This document shows positions 1 to 8,650 of a stretch of DNA of 64,000 nt, in pieces. The notes under the pieces are model-generated. The model searched no databases, was not told the origin of the DNA, and saw nothing but the letters and a program-made list of their open reading frames with translations. How positions within the stretch are numbered: position 1 is the stretch's first letter; every line of letters starts with the position of its first letter. A program made the position numbers and the translations under genes. The stretch is from Arenibacter troitsensis (GTDB lineage: Bacteria; Bacteroidota; Bacteroidia; Flavobacteriales; Flavobacteriaceae). The stretch covers positions 248,001-312,000 of the forward strand of contig NZ_FXAO01000003.1 of assembly GCF_900177645.1 (NCBI RefSeq), read 5' to 3'.

Positions 1-2178
1 TCGTTGGAGAAAATTGCAGGACTTCCGCAAATGAACGTAAAATTCAACAGGGCAAAGATTGCTAGATATGGACTTAATATCGCCGATTTAAACAGCCTTA
101 TCTCAATGGGGTTTGCCGGTACCAATTTGGGAAGTGTCTTTGAGGGAGAAAAGCGATTTGACCTAACCTTAAGGTTGGATCAGAAAAGTAGACAGGATAT
201 TTCCAATTTAAAAAATTTATATGTGGATACACCTAATGCTGGTAAGATTCCCTTAGAAGAATTGGCTCAAATCTCCTATACCACGGGAGCGGCCAAAATA
301 TCAAGGGATGATACAAAACGTAGGATCGTAGTGGGTATCAATGTAAGGAACAGGGACCTTCAATCGGTAGTCGATGACGTTCAAAAGCTTATCGAAACAA
401 ATATAAAACTACCTACGGGCTACTCCATCACTTATGGGGGCCAGTTCGAAAATTTGCAAAGTGCCAAAGACCGGCTAAAAATAGCAGTGCCGGTAGCATT
501 GGTGCTCATTCTTATATTACTCTATTTTGCCTTTAATTCCATCAGGGAAGCTTTAATTATCTACTCGGCCATACCCCTGGCAGCCGTTGGCGGTATCCTA
601 CTTCTATTTGTTAGGGATATGCCGTTCAGTATCTCTGCTGGAGTTGGTTTTATAGCTCTTTTTGGGATTGCCGTTCTTAACGGAATTGTATTGATAGAAC
701 ATTTTAAGGAGTTAAAACATTCAGGTATGGAAGATTCGGACGAACTCATTATACAGGGATCAAAAGATAGGCTCAGAGCGGTTTTGCTAACCGCATCCGC
801 TGCGGCGCTTGGATTCCTTCCCATGGCTATTTCCACAAATGTTGGCGCAGAGGTACAGCGACCCCTGGCCACAGTGGTAATCGGCGGGCTTATAACCGCT
901 ACGATATTAACATTGGTGGTACTGCCTATTCTCTACTCTATTTTTCATTTGAATAATAAAAATGAGACTTTAAAATTAAATGGCAATTCGAAGCTGCTGA
1001 GTTTGGCAATGTTATTCATCGTTGGTGTTAGTGGTGTTCGGGCACAGGAGGTTGGGCTCAATTTTGATGAAATACAGGCCTTGGCCATGAATAACAATTC
1101 TGGTTTAAACGCATCCAAACTTAAGGTGGATGAATCCAAGGCGCTTATAGGTAGTGCCTTCAATTTTGATAAGACAGATCTATACTATCATTACGATCAG
1201 AATAATATAGCCTTTAATAATGAGCCGTTGGAAGTATTCGGCATACAACAGAACTTCCTGTTTCCAACCGTTTATTTTGCAGAAAAAAGTGTCAACAAGG
1301 CCAGCTACTTGATGGAGGAAAGCAATTATGAGCGCAAAAAAAGAATCCTGGAGCAGGAACTGGCCTCCAATTATCACGGATTGCAATATGCCAGGCAAAA
1401 GGAAAAGACCTACAGTGAATTAAATGAGCTATATCAGCGCTTTTCCTATTCTGCCCAAAGGAGATTTGAACTTGGCGAAAGTAATTATTTGGAAAAAATT
1501 ACGGCTCAGGCCAAACAAAGGGAGCTTCAAACACTTTATAAAAAAGCAGTTGAAGACGCCCACTTGGCATATCAAGAACTAATTAAAACGGTGCAGCCAG
1601 ATTCAACCCTCATTATTAAAACGTTGCCTATGGAAAAACTACGGATTAGGGATGTAAATATTGATAATAACGCCGGGATGTTATTTTTTGAAAATAGAAC
1701 AAAAATGTTCGATGCCAAAAGTACTCTGGAACAGCAACATTTATTTCCGGATTTGAACTTCAATTATTTTCAGGGAACCAATTCCACTTTGGGAGAGAAC
1801 CTTTATGGTTTTCAAGTGGGGATTAAGATACCTTTATTTTTTAGCGGTAATGCCTCCAAAATTAAGGCGGCCAAAATTGCAAAGGATGTATCCCGGGCTG
1901 AAGCCAAGGATTATACTGTTCAGTTAAGGGCCAAATACCAGGCTCTGATGGGGCAATTGAAAAAGTATGAAGAAGTGCTTTCCTATTACGAATCGGAAGG
2001 TCAAGGACTTGCTGATGAAATTATAAAAACAGCGACACTAAGTTATCAAAGTGGGGAAATAGACTTTTTTCAGTATATCCAAAGTATGGAAAATGGCTAT
2101 AATATTACCCTCGGTTATTTGGAGAATCTAAATGCCTATAATCAAACGGTCATTGCCATCAATTATTTAAACTTATAA
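1..2178 (+). CDS. Heavy-metal RND efflux pump (CzcA/CusA type) fused to a TolC-like outer-membrane factor, 5' truncated
   Basis: The reading frame is open from base 1, so the gene begins upstream and only the C-terminal 725 residues are visible. Visible residues 1 to about 315 are the second half of an RND permease: a periplasmic docking/porter part, then hydrophobic segments (for example AVPVALVLILILLYFAF and GVGFIALFGIAVLNGIVLIEH) typical of HAE1/HME pumps. After a short Asn/Lys linker comes a signal-peptide-like stretch (LLSLAMLFIVGVSGVRAQ, about residue 335), then about 375 residues of alpha-helical TolC/CzcC-type outer-membrane efflux protein. CzcA-CzcC fusions of this kind are known in Bacteroidota. 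The adaptor gene follows after 10 bases. Heavy metals (Cu, Co, Zn, Cd, Ni) are the family substrates; the exact metal cannot be read here. Confidence 0.9.
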   Translation, partial: SLEKIAGLPQMNVKFNRAKIARYGLNIADLNSLISMGFAGTNLGSVFEGEKRFDLTLRLDQKSRQDISNLKNLYVDTPNAGKIPLEELAQISYTTGAAKISRDDTKRRIVVGINVRNRDLQSVVDDVQKLIETNIKLPTGYSITYGGQFENLQSAKDRLKIAVPVALVLILILLYFAFNSIREALIIYSAIPLAAVGGILLLFVRDMPFSISAGVGFIALFGIAVLNGIVLIEHFKELKHSGMEDSDELIIQGSKDRLRAVLLTASAAALGFLPMAISTNVGAEVQRPLATVVIGGLITATILTLVVLPILYSIFHLNNKNETLKLNGNSKLLSLAMLFIVGVSGVRAQEVGLNFDEIQALAMNNNSGLNASKLKVDESKALIGSAFNFDKTDLYYHYDQNNIAFNNEPLEVFGIQQNFLFPTVYFAEKSVNKASYLMEESNYERKKRILEQELASNYHGLQYARQKEKTYSELNELYQRFSYSAQRRFELGESNYLEKITAQAKQRELQTLYKKAVEDAHLAYQELIKTVQPDSTLIIKTLPMEKLRIRDVNIDNNAGMLFFENRTKMFDAKSTLEQQHLFPDLNFNYFQGTNSTLGENLYGFQVGIKIPLFFSGNASKIKAAKIAKDVSRAEAKDYTVQLRAKYQALMGQLKKYEEVLSYYESEGQGLADEIIKTATLSYQSGEIDFFQYIQSMENGYNITLGYLENLNAYNQTVIAINYLNL

Positions 2179-2188
2179 AAAAAATACT

Positions 2189-3358
2189 ATGTCACGATTA
2201 CTATATATACTGCCTGTAACAATCCTCTTCCTCAATCTATCGGCTTGCGGGGATTCAGGCCAAAAAAACAAGGATACCAGCAATAGTGGGGACAATATAC
2301 CTAATGCAAATAGGATAACCATTTCCAAAACCCAATTTGATGGGGAAAGCATGGAGCTGGGAGGTCTAAGTCTACAAAACTTTCCAGTGGAGGTAGAGGT
2401 TACGGGGACCATAGACGTTCCTCCGCAAAACAAGGCAATAGTAAGTGCCTTTATTGGCGGTTATATAAAGAGGACCCCTCTTTTGATAGGTAATAAAGTA
2501 AAAAAAGGACAGCCCTTGCTTACTCTGGAAAATCCCGAATTTGTGCAAATGCAACAGGAGTATCAGGAAAGCTTTGAACAGCTTAATTATCTTAAATCCG
2601 AATTTGAACGCCAAAAAAGTCTGGTGGCAGAGAAGATAACTTCGCAAAAGAATTTCTTAAAGGCAGAGAGCGAATACAAACGGAATCTTGCTACATACAA
2701 CGGGTTACGAGAAAAATTAAAAATGTTGAACATCTCTCCCGAAAATGTTCAAAAGGGCATTTTGGTGTCGGAGGCAACCATTTTTGCCCCTATAGATGGC
2801 AGTATAACCAAAGTGAATATTAGTAAAGGTATGTATGTATCCCCTGCCGATGATATTATGGAAATCGTAAACACAGATCATATTCATTTGGAATTATCTG
2901 TCTTTGAGAAGGATATCATGAAAGTCAAAAAAGGCCAAAAAATACGTTTTAAGATTTCGGAGGCTTCACAGGAGTATTACGAGGCCGAGGTATATTTGGT
3001 GGGTACTTCAATTGATTCGGATAGTAGAACGGTAAAAGTCCACGGACATCTGCACGATGATGAAAACCACAATTTTGCTGTTGGTATGTTTGTGGAAGCG
3101 GCTATTATTACCTCCAATAAGCGTATTAATGCTTTGCCCAACGAGAGCATTGTAAATCAGGATAATAATCAATACGTTTTATCCTTGATCTCGGAAGGGA
3201 ATGAAGGGTATATTTTTGAGAGCCAAGTTGTCGGCGTGGGGGATAGTTATAATGGGTTTACGGCCATTACCGAAATGGGCGACTTAAAGCTAAGCGATCG
3301 GGTTGTTGTTAAAGGAGGATTTAATTTGCTTAGTGAGACTGGAGGAAGCGACCATTAA
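2189..3358 (+). CDS. Efflux RND periplasmic adaptor (membrane fusion) lipoprotein, CzcB/CusB type
   Basis: This 389-residue protein starts with a lipoprotein signal (hydrophobic h-region, lipobox LSAC near residue 20), so it is probably anchored to a membrane facing the periplasm. Beyond a low-complexity Asn/Ser linker it has the adaptor order: a biotinyl/lipoyl-like half (GGYIKRTPLLIGNKVKKGQPL), a coiled-coil hairpin (about 110-185), the second lipoyl half (ATIFAPIDGSITKVNISKGMYV), and a beta-barrel/membrane-proximal region. It links the inner-membrane RND pump to the outer-membrane channel, here fused in the preceding gene, with which it clearly forms an operon (10-base gap). The family is certain; the metal specificity is not. 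Confidence 0.92.
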   Translation: MSRLLYILPVTILFLNLSACGDSGQKNKDTSNSGDNIPNANRITISKTQFDGESMELGGLSLQNFPVEVEVTGTIDVPPQNKAIVSAFIGGYIKRTPLLIGNKVKKGQPLLTLENPEFVQMQQEYQESFEQLNYLKSEFERQKSLVAEKITSQKNFLKAESEYKRNLATYNGLREKLKMLNISPENVQKGILVSEATIFAPIDGSITKVNISKGMYVSPADDIMEIVNTDHIHLELSVFEKDIMKVKKGQKIRFKISEASQEYYEAEVYLVGTSIDSDSRTVKVHGHLHDDENHNFAVGMFVEAAIITSNKRINALPNESIVNQDNNQYVLSLISEGNEGYIFESQVVGVGDSYNGFTAITEMGDLKLSDRVVVKGGFNLLSETGGSDH

Positions 3359-3401
3359 ATAATTTTAATGTTTGTCAGCGCTGATAGGAGTCCAAAACAA
3401 T

Positions 3402-3455
3402 AAATTCCAAATCATGAAAAAGAATATGTATATCTGACTTCATGATTTGGAATTT
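3402..3455. terminator. Long perfect hairpin between convergent genes (bidirectional terminator)
   Basis: Arms of 17 bases (3402-3418 and 3439-3455) are perfectly complementary around a 20-base loop. T-rich tails follow on the plus strand (ttttgttttt). It lies between the end of the adaptor gene and the end of the convergent FAD oxidoreductase gene, so it can end both transcripts. Confidence 0.8.
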
Positions 3456-3472
3456 TGTTTTTGTTCTAAGAT

Positions 3473-4723
3473 CTAGAATCGTCTATTCGGGGAAAATCCA
3501 GTGATATCCATAGAAGTTTTTCTTTCCGATAATATTTCCGAAACCAATTTTCCGGTCACCGGTCCAAGACTCCAGCCCATCATGGCATGTCCTGTTGCCA
3601 CGGTTAAATTTTTTAGGTCGCCAATCCTGCCAATATAGGGTAGCCCGTCTGGCGATACGGGGCGCAGGCCACTTTTGGCATCCGCTTTTTCTGCTTCGCT
3701 TATTTTTATTTCCGGATAGAATTCGGTGGCAGCATTTGCTATTGCCTCAACCCTTTGTCTTCTAATAACATCGTTGATTCCCGAAAATTCCATGGTACCT
3801 GCAAAACGGGTATATTCCGTCATTGGTGTTACCGCCACCTTGGCCTCCATCAAAATGGCCGGAATGGTGATGCCTGTAGGTCTGGGTACATTTATCCGAT
3901 AACCTTTACCTGCCTGAATGGGAAGTTTTATATTCATTTTCTTGGATAAATTATCGCTCCAAGAACCTGCTGCCAAAACAACCTCTTCTGGGGAATATTC
4001 ATTTTTGCTGGTAGTTACCTTGCTTATTTGTCCATTTTCCATGGATAGATCAATAACCTCTTCATTGGTCTTAATAGTTACCCCACTTCTCTTTAAATAA
4101 TCCAGCATTTTTTTCATGAACTCGGTCGGAGTGGTATGACCGTCACATTCATAATGAACAGCTCCCTTAACGTCCATGGTAATGTTCGGTTGAAGTAAAT
4201 CCAGCTCTTTTTTATTCAATGAGCTAACCTCCAGGCCTAAGAAAAAAGCCTTTTGGGCAACTTGCATTTCGTGTTCGCCTTCCTTTTCGGTTTTATATAA
4301 CATTAAAAGGCCCTTACGTTCCAATTGAAAATTACCTAGATCCCCTGAATTCTTAATTGAGGTAAAGAGTTCCCTGCTAATTATATTTATCTCCTTGATC
4401 AAGGGTATGGCCAGGGCCACTTTTTCTTTAGTGGAAGATTTATGAAAATACCATGACCATTTAAAAAAATCGGTATCCCATCGGGGTTGCATGTAAAAAG
4501 GGCTGGACGAATTGAACATCCATTTTATTCCTTTTGAAATCATTCCCGGAGAGGCCAAGGGAATAATGTGGCTTGGGGTAATATACCCAGCGTTGACAAA
4601 AGAAGCACCGGATGTAATATCAGATCGGTCCAATACGGTAACCTTATGTCCTTCTTTCTGTAAATAGTAGGCAGAACAGAGTCCTACAATTCCCCCACCA
4701 ATGATCAAAACATCTTTTTCCAT
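3473..4723 (-). CDS. FAD-dependent amino-acid dehydrogenase, DadA-like (probable cis-4-hydroxy-D-proline oxidase/dehydrogenase)
   Basis: 416 residues with an N-terminal FAD Rossmann motif (DVLIIGGGIVGLCSAYYL, residues 5-22) and the DAO/DadA fold. The C-terminal FAD loop includes SGLRPVSPDGLPYIGR and TGHAMMGWSLGP. It is the last gene of a minus-strand cluster holding hydroxyproline epimerase, semialdehyde dehydrogenase and a DapA-like lyase. From that context I infer that it oxidises cis-4-hydroxy-D-proline to pyrroline-4-hydroxy-2-carboxylate. It starts 4 bases after the epimerase stop, so the two are probably translationally coupled. A generic D-amino-acid dehydrogenase is the alternative. 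There is no multi-subunit partner nearby, so a single-polypeptide enzyme passing electrons to quinone or oxygen is implied. Confidence 0.85.
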   Translation of the reverse strand: MEKDVLIIGGGIVGLCSAYYLQKEGHKVTVLDRSDITSGASFVNAGYITPSHIIPLASPGMISKGIKWMFNSSSPFYMQPRWDTDFFKWSWYFHKSSTKEKVALAIPLIKEINIISRELFTSIKNSGDLGNFQLERKGLLMLYKTEKEGEHEMQVAQKAFFLGLEVSSLNKKELDLLQPNITMDVKGAVHYECDGHTTPTEFMKKMLDYLKRSGVTIKTNEEVIDLSMENGQISKVTTSKNEYSPEEVVLAAGSWSDNLSKKMNIKLPIQAGKGYRINVPRPTGITIPAILMEAKVAVTPMTEYTRFAGTMEFSGINDVIRRQRVEAIANAATEFYPEIKISEAEKADAKSGLRPVSPDGLPYIGRIGDLKNLTVATGHAMMGWSLGPVTGKLVSEILSERKTSMDITGFSPNRRF

Positions 4724-4727
4724 GATA

Positions 4728-5735
4728 TCAAATTACTTGAAAACCGTGGGCATAGGGATCATCATCATCTATTATGATATTGTTATACCCATAAACCTGT
4801 GCCCATCCTTTAATACTGGGGATGATGGCCGTCATCCCGGCCAATGTAGTTTCATCCTCCACTTTTCCAACAAACTGGGATCCAATAAAACTTTCATGGA
4901 TAAATTCATCCCCTACTTTTAGCTTTCCCTTGGCATGCCATTGTGCCATTCGGGCAGAAGTTCCGGTACCGCAGGGAGACCTATCTATGGCCTTATCCCC
5001 ATAGAAAACGGCATTTCTTGCCGTAGCCTCCGGTGATATGGTATTGCCGGTCCATTCTATATGGCTGACACTATTGATAGTAGGGTTCTCTGGATGGATA
5101 AACTTGTTGGGATATTTAAGATTAATTTTCTCCCTTATTTCTTGACTGTATTGTATCAACTTGCTGGCGGAATAATCCTGAATACCCTTAAAATTCTTTT
5201 GGGGGTCAATAATAGCATAATAGTTGCCTCCATAGGCGACATCAAAAACAAGTTCCCCTAAATCTGAGCAATTCACAGTAAGTTCGTATGCGGCCAGGTA
5301 CGATTTAACATTCGTTAATTTTACCCAATCCACCTTTTTGCCGGTTTGTTGGTATTGAATATTTACCAAGCCGGCTGGGGTTTCCATTCTTATTTTTCCA
5401 AGCTCCTTGGGAGAAAGTAGTCCTTCCTCTATCCCTATGGTTATAGCACCTATAGTACCATGCCCACACATGGGGAGGCAGCCGCTGGTTTCTATAAACA
5501 GGATACCAAAGTCGTTTGCCGGATCTGAAGGCGGATAAAAAATACTTCCGCTCATCATGTCATGGCCACGTGGTTCGAACATTAATCCTTTACGGATCCA
5601 ATCGAATTCCTTTAAAAAATGCTGGCGTTTTTCGCTCATGTCCACGCCATAAAGATTAGGTCCACCCCCGGCAACAACTCTAACAGGATTCCCACAGGTA
5701 TGTGCATCCACACAAAAAAAAGTTTTTCTACCCAT
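4728..5735 (-). CDS. 4-hydroxyproline 2-epimerase (proline racemase family)
   Basis: 335 residues if translation starts at the ATG at 5735. A longer start at 5765 would overlap the preceding gene and add a Ser-rich tail not usual in the family. Both catalytic cysteines of true racemases/epimerases are present, in MCGHGT (about Cys90) and SPCGTGTSA (about Cys255). Trans-3-hydroxyproline dehydratases carry Ser or Thr at the first site, so epimerase is favoured. It interconverts trans-4-hydroxy-L-proline and cis-4-hydroxy-D-proline in the cytoplasm, the first step of the pathway encoded here. It begins 4 bases after the aldehyde dehydrogenase stop. Proline racemase is the alternative, but the gene context argues for hydroxyproline. 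Confidence 0.92.
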   Translation of the reverse strand: MGRKTFFCVDAHTCGNPVRVVAGGGPNLYGVDMSEKRQHFLKEFDWIRKGLMFEPRGHDMMSGSIFYPPSDPANDFGILFIETSGCLPMCGHGTIGAITIGIEEGLLSPKELGKIRMETPAGLVNIQYQQTGKKVDWVKLTNVKSYLAAYELTVNCSDLGELVFDVAYGGNYYAIIDPQKNFKGIQDYSASKLIQYSQEIREKINLKYPNKFIHPENPTINSVSHIEWTGNTISPEATARNAVFYGDKAIDRSPCGTGTSARMAQWHAKGKLKVGDEFIHESFIGSQFVGKVEDETTLAGMTAIIPSIKGWAQVYGYNNIIIDDDDPYAHGFQVI

Positions 5736-5739
5736 TGTG

Positions 5740-7323
5740 CTAGAGCTGCTTTTTCGTGTGCTCACCGTTCACTAGCCGCATAATGTCTAATGGATTGTTG
5801 TTCTTAAGGGCATCCGGTAATATTTCTTCCGGCCAACTTTGGAAAGACACTGGTCTTACCCATCGTCTGATGGCCGAAGTTCCAACAGAGGTAAACCTAC
5901 TATCCGTAGTGGACGGAAATGGCCCTCCATGCATCATGGATGGACAAACTTCCACACCAGTGGGCACGCCATTGAAGATGATACGCCCTACCCTATTTAT
6001 CAGAGCGTTTACTACCTCTGGACTCTTTTTTATTTCGGTTTCCGTCCCTAAAATAGTTCCTGTCAACTGTCCTTCCAAATGCTGAATTACGGTAATCAAT
6101 TGCGCTTTGTCCTGGCATTGTACAACAATCGAAAACGGGCCAAAAACTTCCTTATGTAACACGGGATTGTCTAGAAAATCTTGCGCGGCAACGGTCAATA
6201 TTTTCTGTTCTCCAAAATTAGGGGCAGTTTCACCTTTAAAAGCAGCCACTTCCGCTGTTTTGGGCTGCGAAGACAATTCCTTTTTACCTTTTTCGTAACC
6301 TTCATATATGTTTGGATGCAACATGCACGTAGGCTCCAGTTTTTCTATTTCCTTGCCCAAGTCGACTATAAAGCCATCTAAGGCCTGTCCTTTGATGCCT
6401 AAAATAAGCCCTGGATTAGTGCAAAATTGTCCCGCTCCCAACACAATGGAACCTGCGTATTGGGCTGCCCATTCGGCCCCTTTTTGCTCCAAGGCAGAAG
6501 GTAGGACCACTACTGGGTTAATACTGCCCATCTCAGCAAAAACCGGGATTGGCTCTTTTCTTTGCGAGGCCAATCTATAAAGAGCCATTCCTCCATTGGT
6601 ACTACCGGTGAAACCTACGCCTTTTACTTTTGGATGCAGGGTCAATAACTGACCTACCTCAGAATCCCTACTATTTAAGTTGGAAAAAACACCATCCGGC
6701 ATCCCTGTCTTTTTAGCTGCTTTTGCAATTGCCGAGGCTACCAATTCTCCTGTACCGGCATGCATTGGGTGACTTTTCACAATTACGGGACATCCCGCTG
6801 CCAAAGCACTGGCGGTATCTCCTCCTGCCGTAGAAAATGCCAATGGGAAATTACTGGCACCAAATACGGCAATGGGACCAATAGGAAGCAACATTTTTCT
6901 AATGTCCGCTTTTGGCAAAGGTTCCCTATTAGGCTGTGCGGTATCTATAGTGGCCTCTACCCAAGATCCCTCCTCCAATAAGGTGGCGAAAGCCCTTAGT
7001 TGTCCCATAGTTCTTCCCCGCTCTCCTTTTGCCCTACCTTCCGGTAATCCGGATTCCTGAACGTAAACCGAAATCAATTCATCGCCCAAGGCTTCAATTT
7101 CACTGGCAATGGCCTTTAAAAATTCGGCTTTTTTGGCGTCTGGGAATTTGCCATAGGTTTCAAATGCTATTGCTGCCTTTTCCACCGCGGCATTTACCTC
7201 TTCCTGTGAAGCCTCATGGAAAACCCATTCCGTAGGTTTATTTAATTTTGGATTGAAAGTTGAATATGTTCTACTGTTCTTGGCAGATGTCTCTACACCA
7301 ATATAGTTTTTACCTGTTATCAT
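5740..7323 (-). CDS. Alpha-ketoglutaric semialdehyde dehydrogenase (2,5-dioxovalerate dehydrogenase), ALDH family
   Basis: 527-residue aldehyde dehydrogenase of the KGSADH type. The general-base Glu is in FAEMGSINP (about Glu264), the nucleophile Cys in GAGQFCTNPG (about Cys301), and the Rossmann glycine motif in GVGFTGSTNGG. It oxidises 2-oxoglutarate semialdehyde to 2-oxoglutarate with NAD(P)+, the last step of hydroxyproline breakdown, which delivers carbon to the TCA cycle. It lies between the DapA-like deaminase gene upstream and the epimerase gene downstream, all on the minus strand. Some D-glucarate or arabinose pathways use the same enzyme, but no sugar-acid gene is nearby, so the hydroxyproline role is the better reading. 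Confidence 0.92.
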   Translation of the reverse strand: MITGKNYIGVETSAKNSRTYSTFNPKLNKPTEWVFHEASQEEVNAAVEKAAIAFETYGKFPDAKKAEFLKAIASEIEALGDELISVYVQESGLPEGRAKGERGRTMGQLRAFATLLEEGSWVEATIDTAQPNREPLPKADIRKMLLPIGPIAVFGASNFPLAFSTAGGDTASALAAGCPVIVKSHPMHAGTGELVASAIAKAAKKTGMPDGVFSNLNSRDSEVGQLLTLHPKVKGVGFTGSTNGGMALYRLASQRKEPIPVFAEMGSINPVVVLPSALEQKGAEWAAQYAGSIVLGAGQFCTNPGLILGIKGQALDGFIVDLGKEIEKLEPTCMLHPNIYEGYEKGKKELSSQPKTAEVAAFKGETAPNFGEQKILTVAAQDFLDNPVLHKEVFGPFSIVVQCQDKAQLITVIQHLEGQLTGTILGTETEIKKSPEVVNALINRVGRIIFNGVPTGVEVCPSMMHGGPFPSTTDSRFTSVGTSAIRRWVRPVSFQSWPEEILPDALKNNNPLDIMRLVNGEHTKKQL

Positions 7324-7371
7324 TATGATTTTGTTATAATTATACGCTCAAAACAAGCTTGAATTTCCTTG

Positions 7372-7390
7372 ACTAAAGTAACACTTTAGT
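7372..7390. other. Small perfect intercistronic hairpin in the hydroxyproline cluster
   Basis: ACTAAAGT and ACTTTAGT (7372-7379 and 7383-7390) form an 8-bp stem with a 3-base loop in the 90-base gap between the DapA-like and aldehyde dehydrogenase genes. There is no U-run in the minus-strand direction, so a processing or stability element, or an operator, is more likely than a terminator. Function unknown. Confidence 0.4.
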
Positions 7391-7413
7391 AGGTTTTTTA
7401 TGTTATAATTAGG

Positions 7414-8334
7414 TTAAACCAATGCTGGTTTACATTCTGGAAGGGTTGGTCTTGTCTTCATCCCTTCTTCAATGATCTTCAAGACCCTTTTTCTTTCGTC
7501 ACCTTGCAAAGGTAACCTAGGGGCCCTTACTTGCTCAGTTCCAATGCCTGTGGCTACTTCGGCCAATTTTATATTTTGTACCAATTGGGGGTTGATGTCC
7601 AATTCCAACAATGGTAAAAACCATCTGTAAATGGCTAGTGCTTCCGGAATTCTCCCAGCTTTGGCCAGGCTATATATGGCTACTGTTTCTTTAGGAAAGG
7701 CACAGACCAGTCCAGCAACCCAGCCGTCAGCACCCATAAGAATGCTTTCCAATCCTAAAGTATCTACTCCTGTCAACACCTTTAGGCGGTCGCCGAATCT
7801 ATTTTTAATCCGTGTAATGTTGGAAATATCGCGGGTAGATTCCTTTACTGCTTGTATGTTGGGCATGGTCAGTAATTCCTCAAACATATCCAAGGTTACC
7901 TCTATACCATAATCTACAGGATTGTTGTATATCATTATAGGTAAATCCGTACTCTTGGCAACTTCCTTGAAGTAGGTTACCGTCTCAAAATCATTGGCCT
8001 TATAGCGCATGGGAGGAAGCATCATTAATCCACTGGCTCCATATTTTTTGGCTTTATTGGCTGCTTCAATGGCACCCTTTGTGGTCTGTTCAGCAATATT
8101 TATGATTACGGGAATCTTACCGCTGACAATTCTCACAGTTTCCTGTATCAATATCTTTTTCTCTTCATCTGTTAGAGTACTGGCTTCCCCAAGTGTACCT
8201 CCCAGAATAATAGCGCTGACCCCAGCTTCCAGCTGTGCCTGAATATTGGTTTCGAACATTTCGAGGTCCAAGGTGTCCTCTTTTGTGAATTTGGTGGTAA
8301 CTGCGGGCATTACGCCTTCCCATTTTATATGCAT
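7414..8334 (-). CDS. DapA-family lyase, probable pyrroline-4-hydroxy-2-carboxylate deaminase
   Basis: 306-residue (beta/alpha)8 protein of the dihydrodipicolinate synthase/N-acetylneuraminate lyase family. The Schiff-base Lys is in IQAVKESTRD (about Lys164), the catalytic Tyr in IMIYNNPVDYG (about Tyr136), and the GGTLGE motif near residue 45. In hydroxyproline catabolism this family deaminates pyrroline-4-hydroxy-2-carboxylate to 2-oxoglutarate semialdehyde, the substrate of the next gene. It is first in the minus-strand cluster, and a promoter-like element lies just upstream. No lysine-biosynthesis gene is adjacent, which argues against a plain DapA. Confidence 0.9.
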   Translation of the reverse strand: MHIKWEGVMPAVTTKFTKEDTLDLEMFETNIQAQLEAGVSAIILGGTLGEASTLTDEEKKILIQETVRIVSGKIPVIINIAEQTTKGAIEAANKAKKYGASGLMMLPPMRYKANDFETVTYFKEVAKSTDLPIMIYNNPVDYGIEVTLDMFEELLTMPNIQAVKESTRDISNITRIKNRFGDRLKVLTGVDTLGLESILMGADGWVAGLVCAFPKETVAIYSLAKAGRIPEALAIYRWFLPLLELDINPQLVQNIKLAEVATGIGTEQVRAPRLPLQGDERKRVLKIIEEGMKTRPTLPECKPALV

Positions 8335-8650
8335 ATGAAAGATTTTTAATATGAATTACAAATTTAATACAACCATAAACCCTAAAATAGAGAAATATTA
8401 GCCGAATTTGAGAGAATATTAACTTGTTGGGCCTACTTTTGACAAAAACAGGTTAAAAAACGATGTGGCTTTACCCCGTTGAAAATAAACGGAATTCCAA
8501 CCGGTCTTGGTCATTATACTATATGTTAGGCATTTAGGCTACTTATGAAATATCAACAATATCAGAGGTAGTACTTTTATAAAAATACTAAGATTCTTTC
8601 TTAAAGATTTCCCTATTTTTGAAAAATTCTGAATCAATAAAAATAGCTGA
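8335..8650. promoter_or_regulatory. Divergent intergenic region between the hydroxyproline cluster and the M28 peptidase gene
   Basis: This 316-base gap holds the promoters of both flanking genes. A Bacteroidota-type -7 match (TAnnTTTG) lies on the minus strand at 8359-8366, about 25 bases before the DapA-like gene. Another lies on the plus strand at 8614-8621, about 30 bases before the peptidase gene. No convincing -33 TTG accompanies either. I saw no clear operator, riboswitch or extra gene. Confidence 0.45.

Noticed and set aside
4728-5765. Longer start for the hydroxyproline epimerase
   Set aside because: It would overlap the aldehyde dehydrogenase end by 26 bases and add a Ser-rich tail; the ATG at 5735 fits better.
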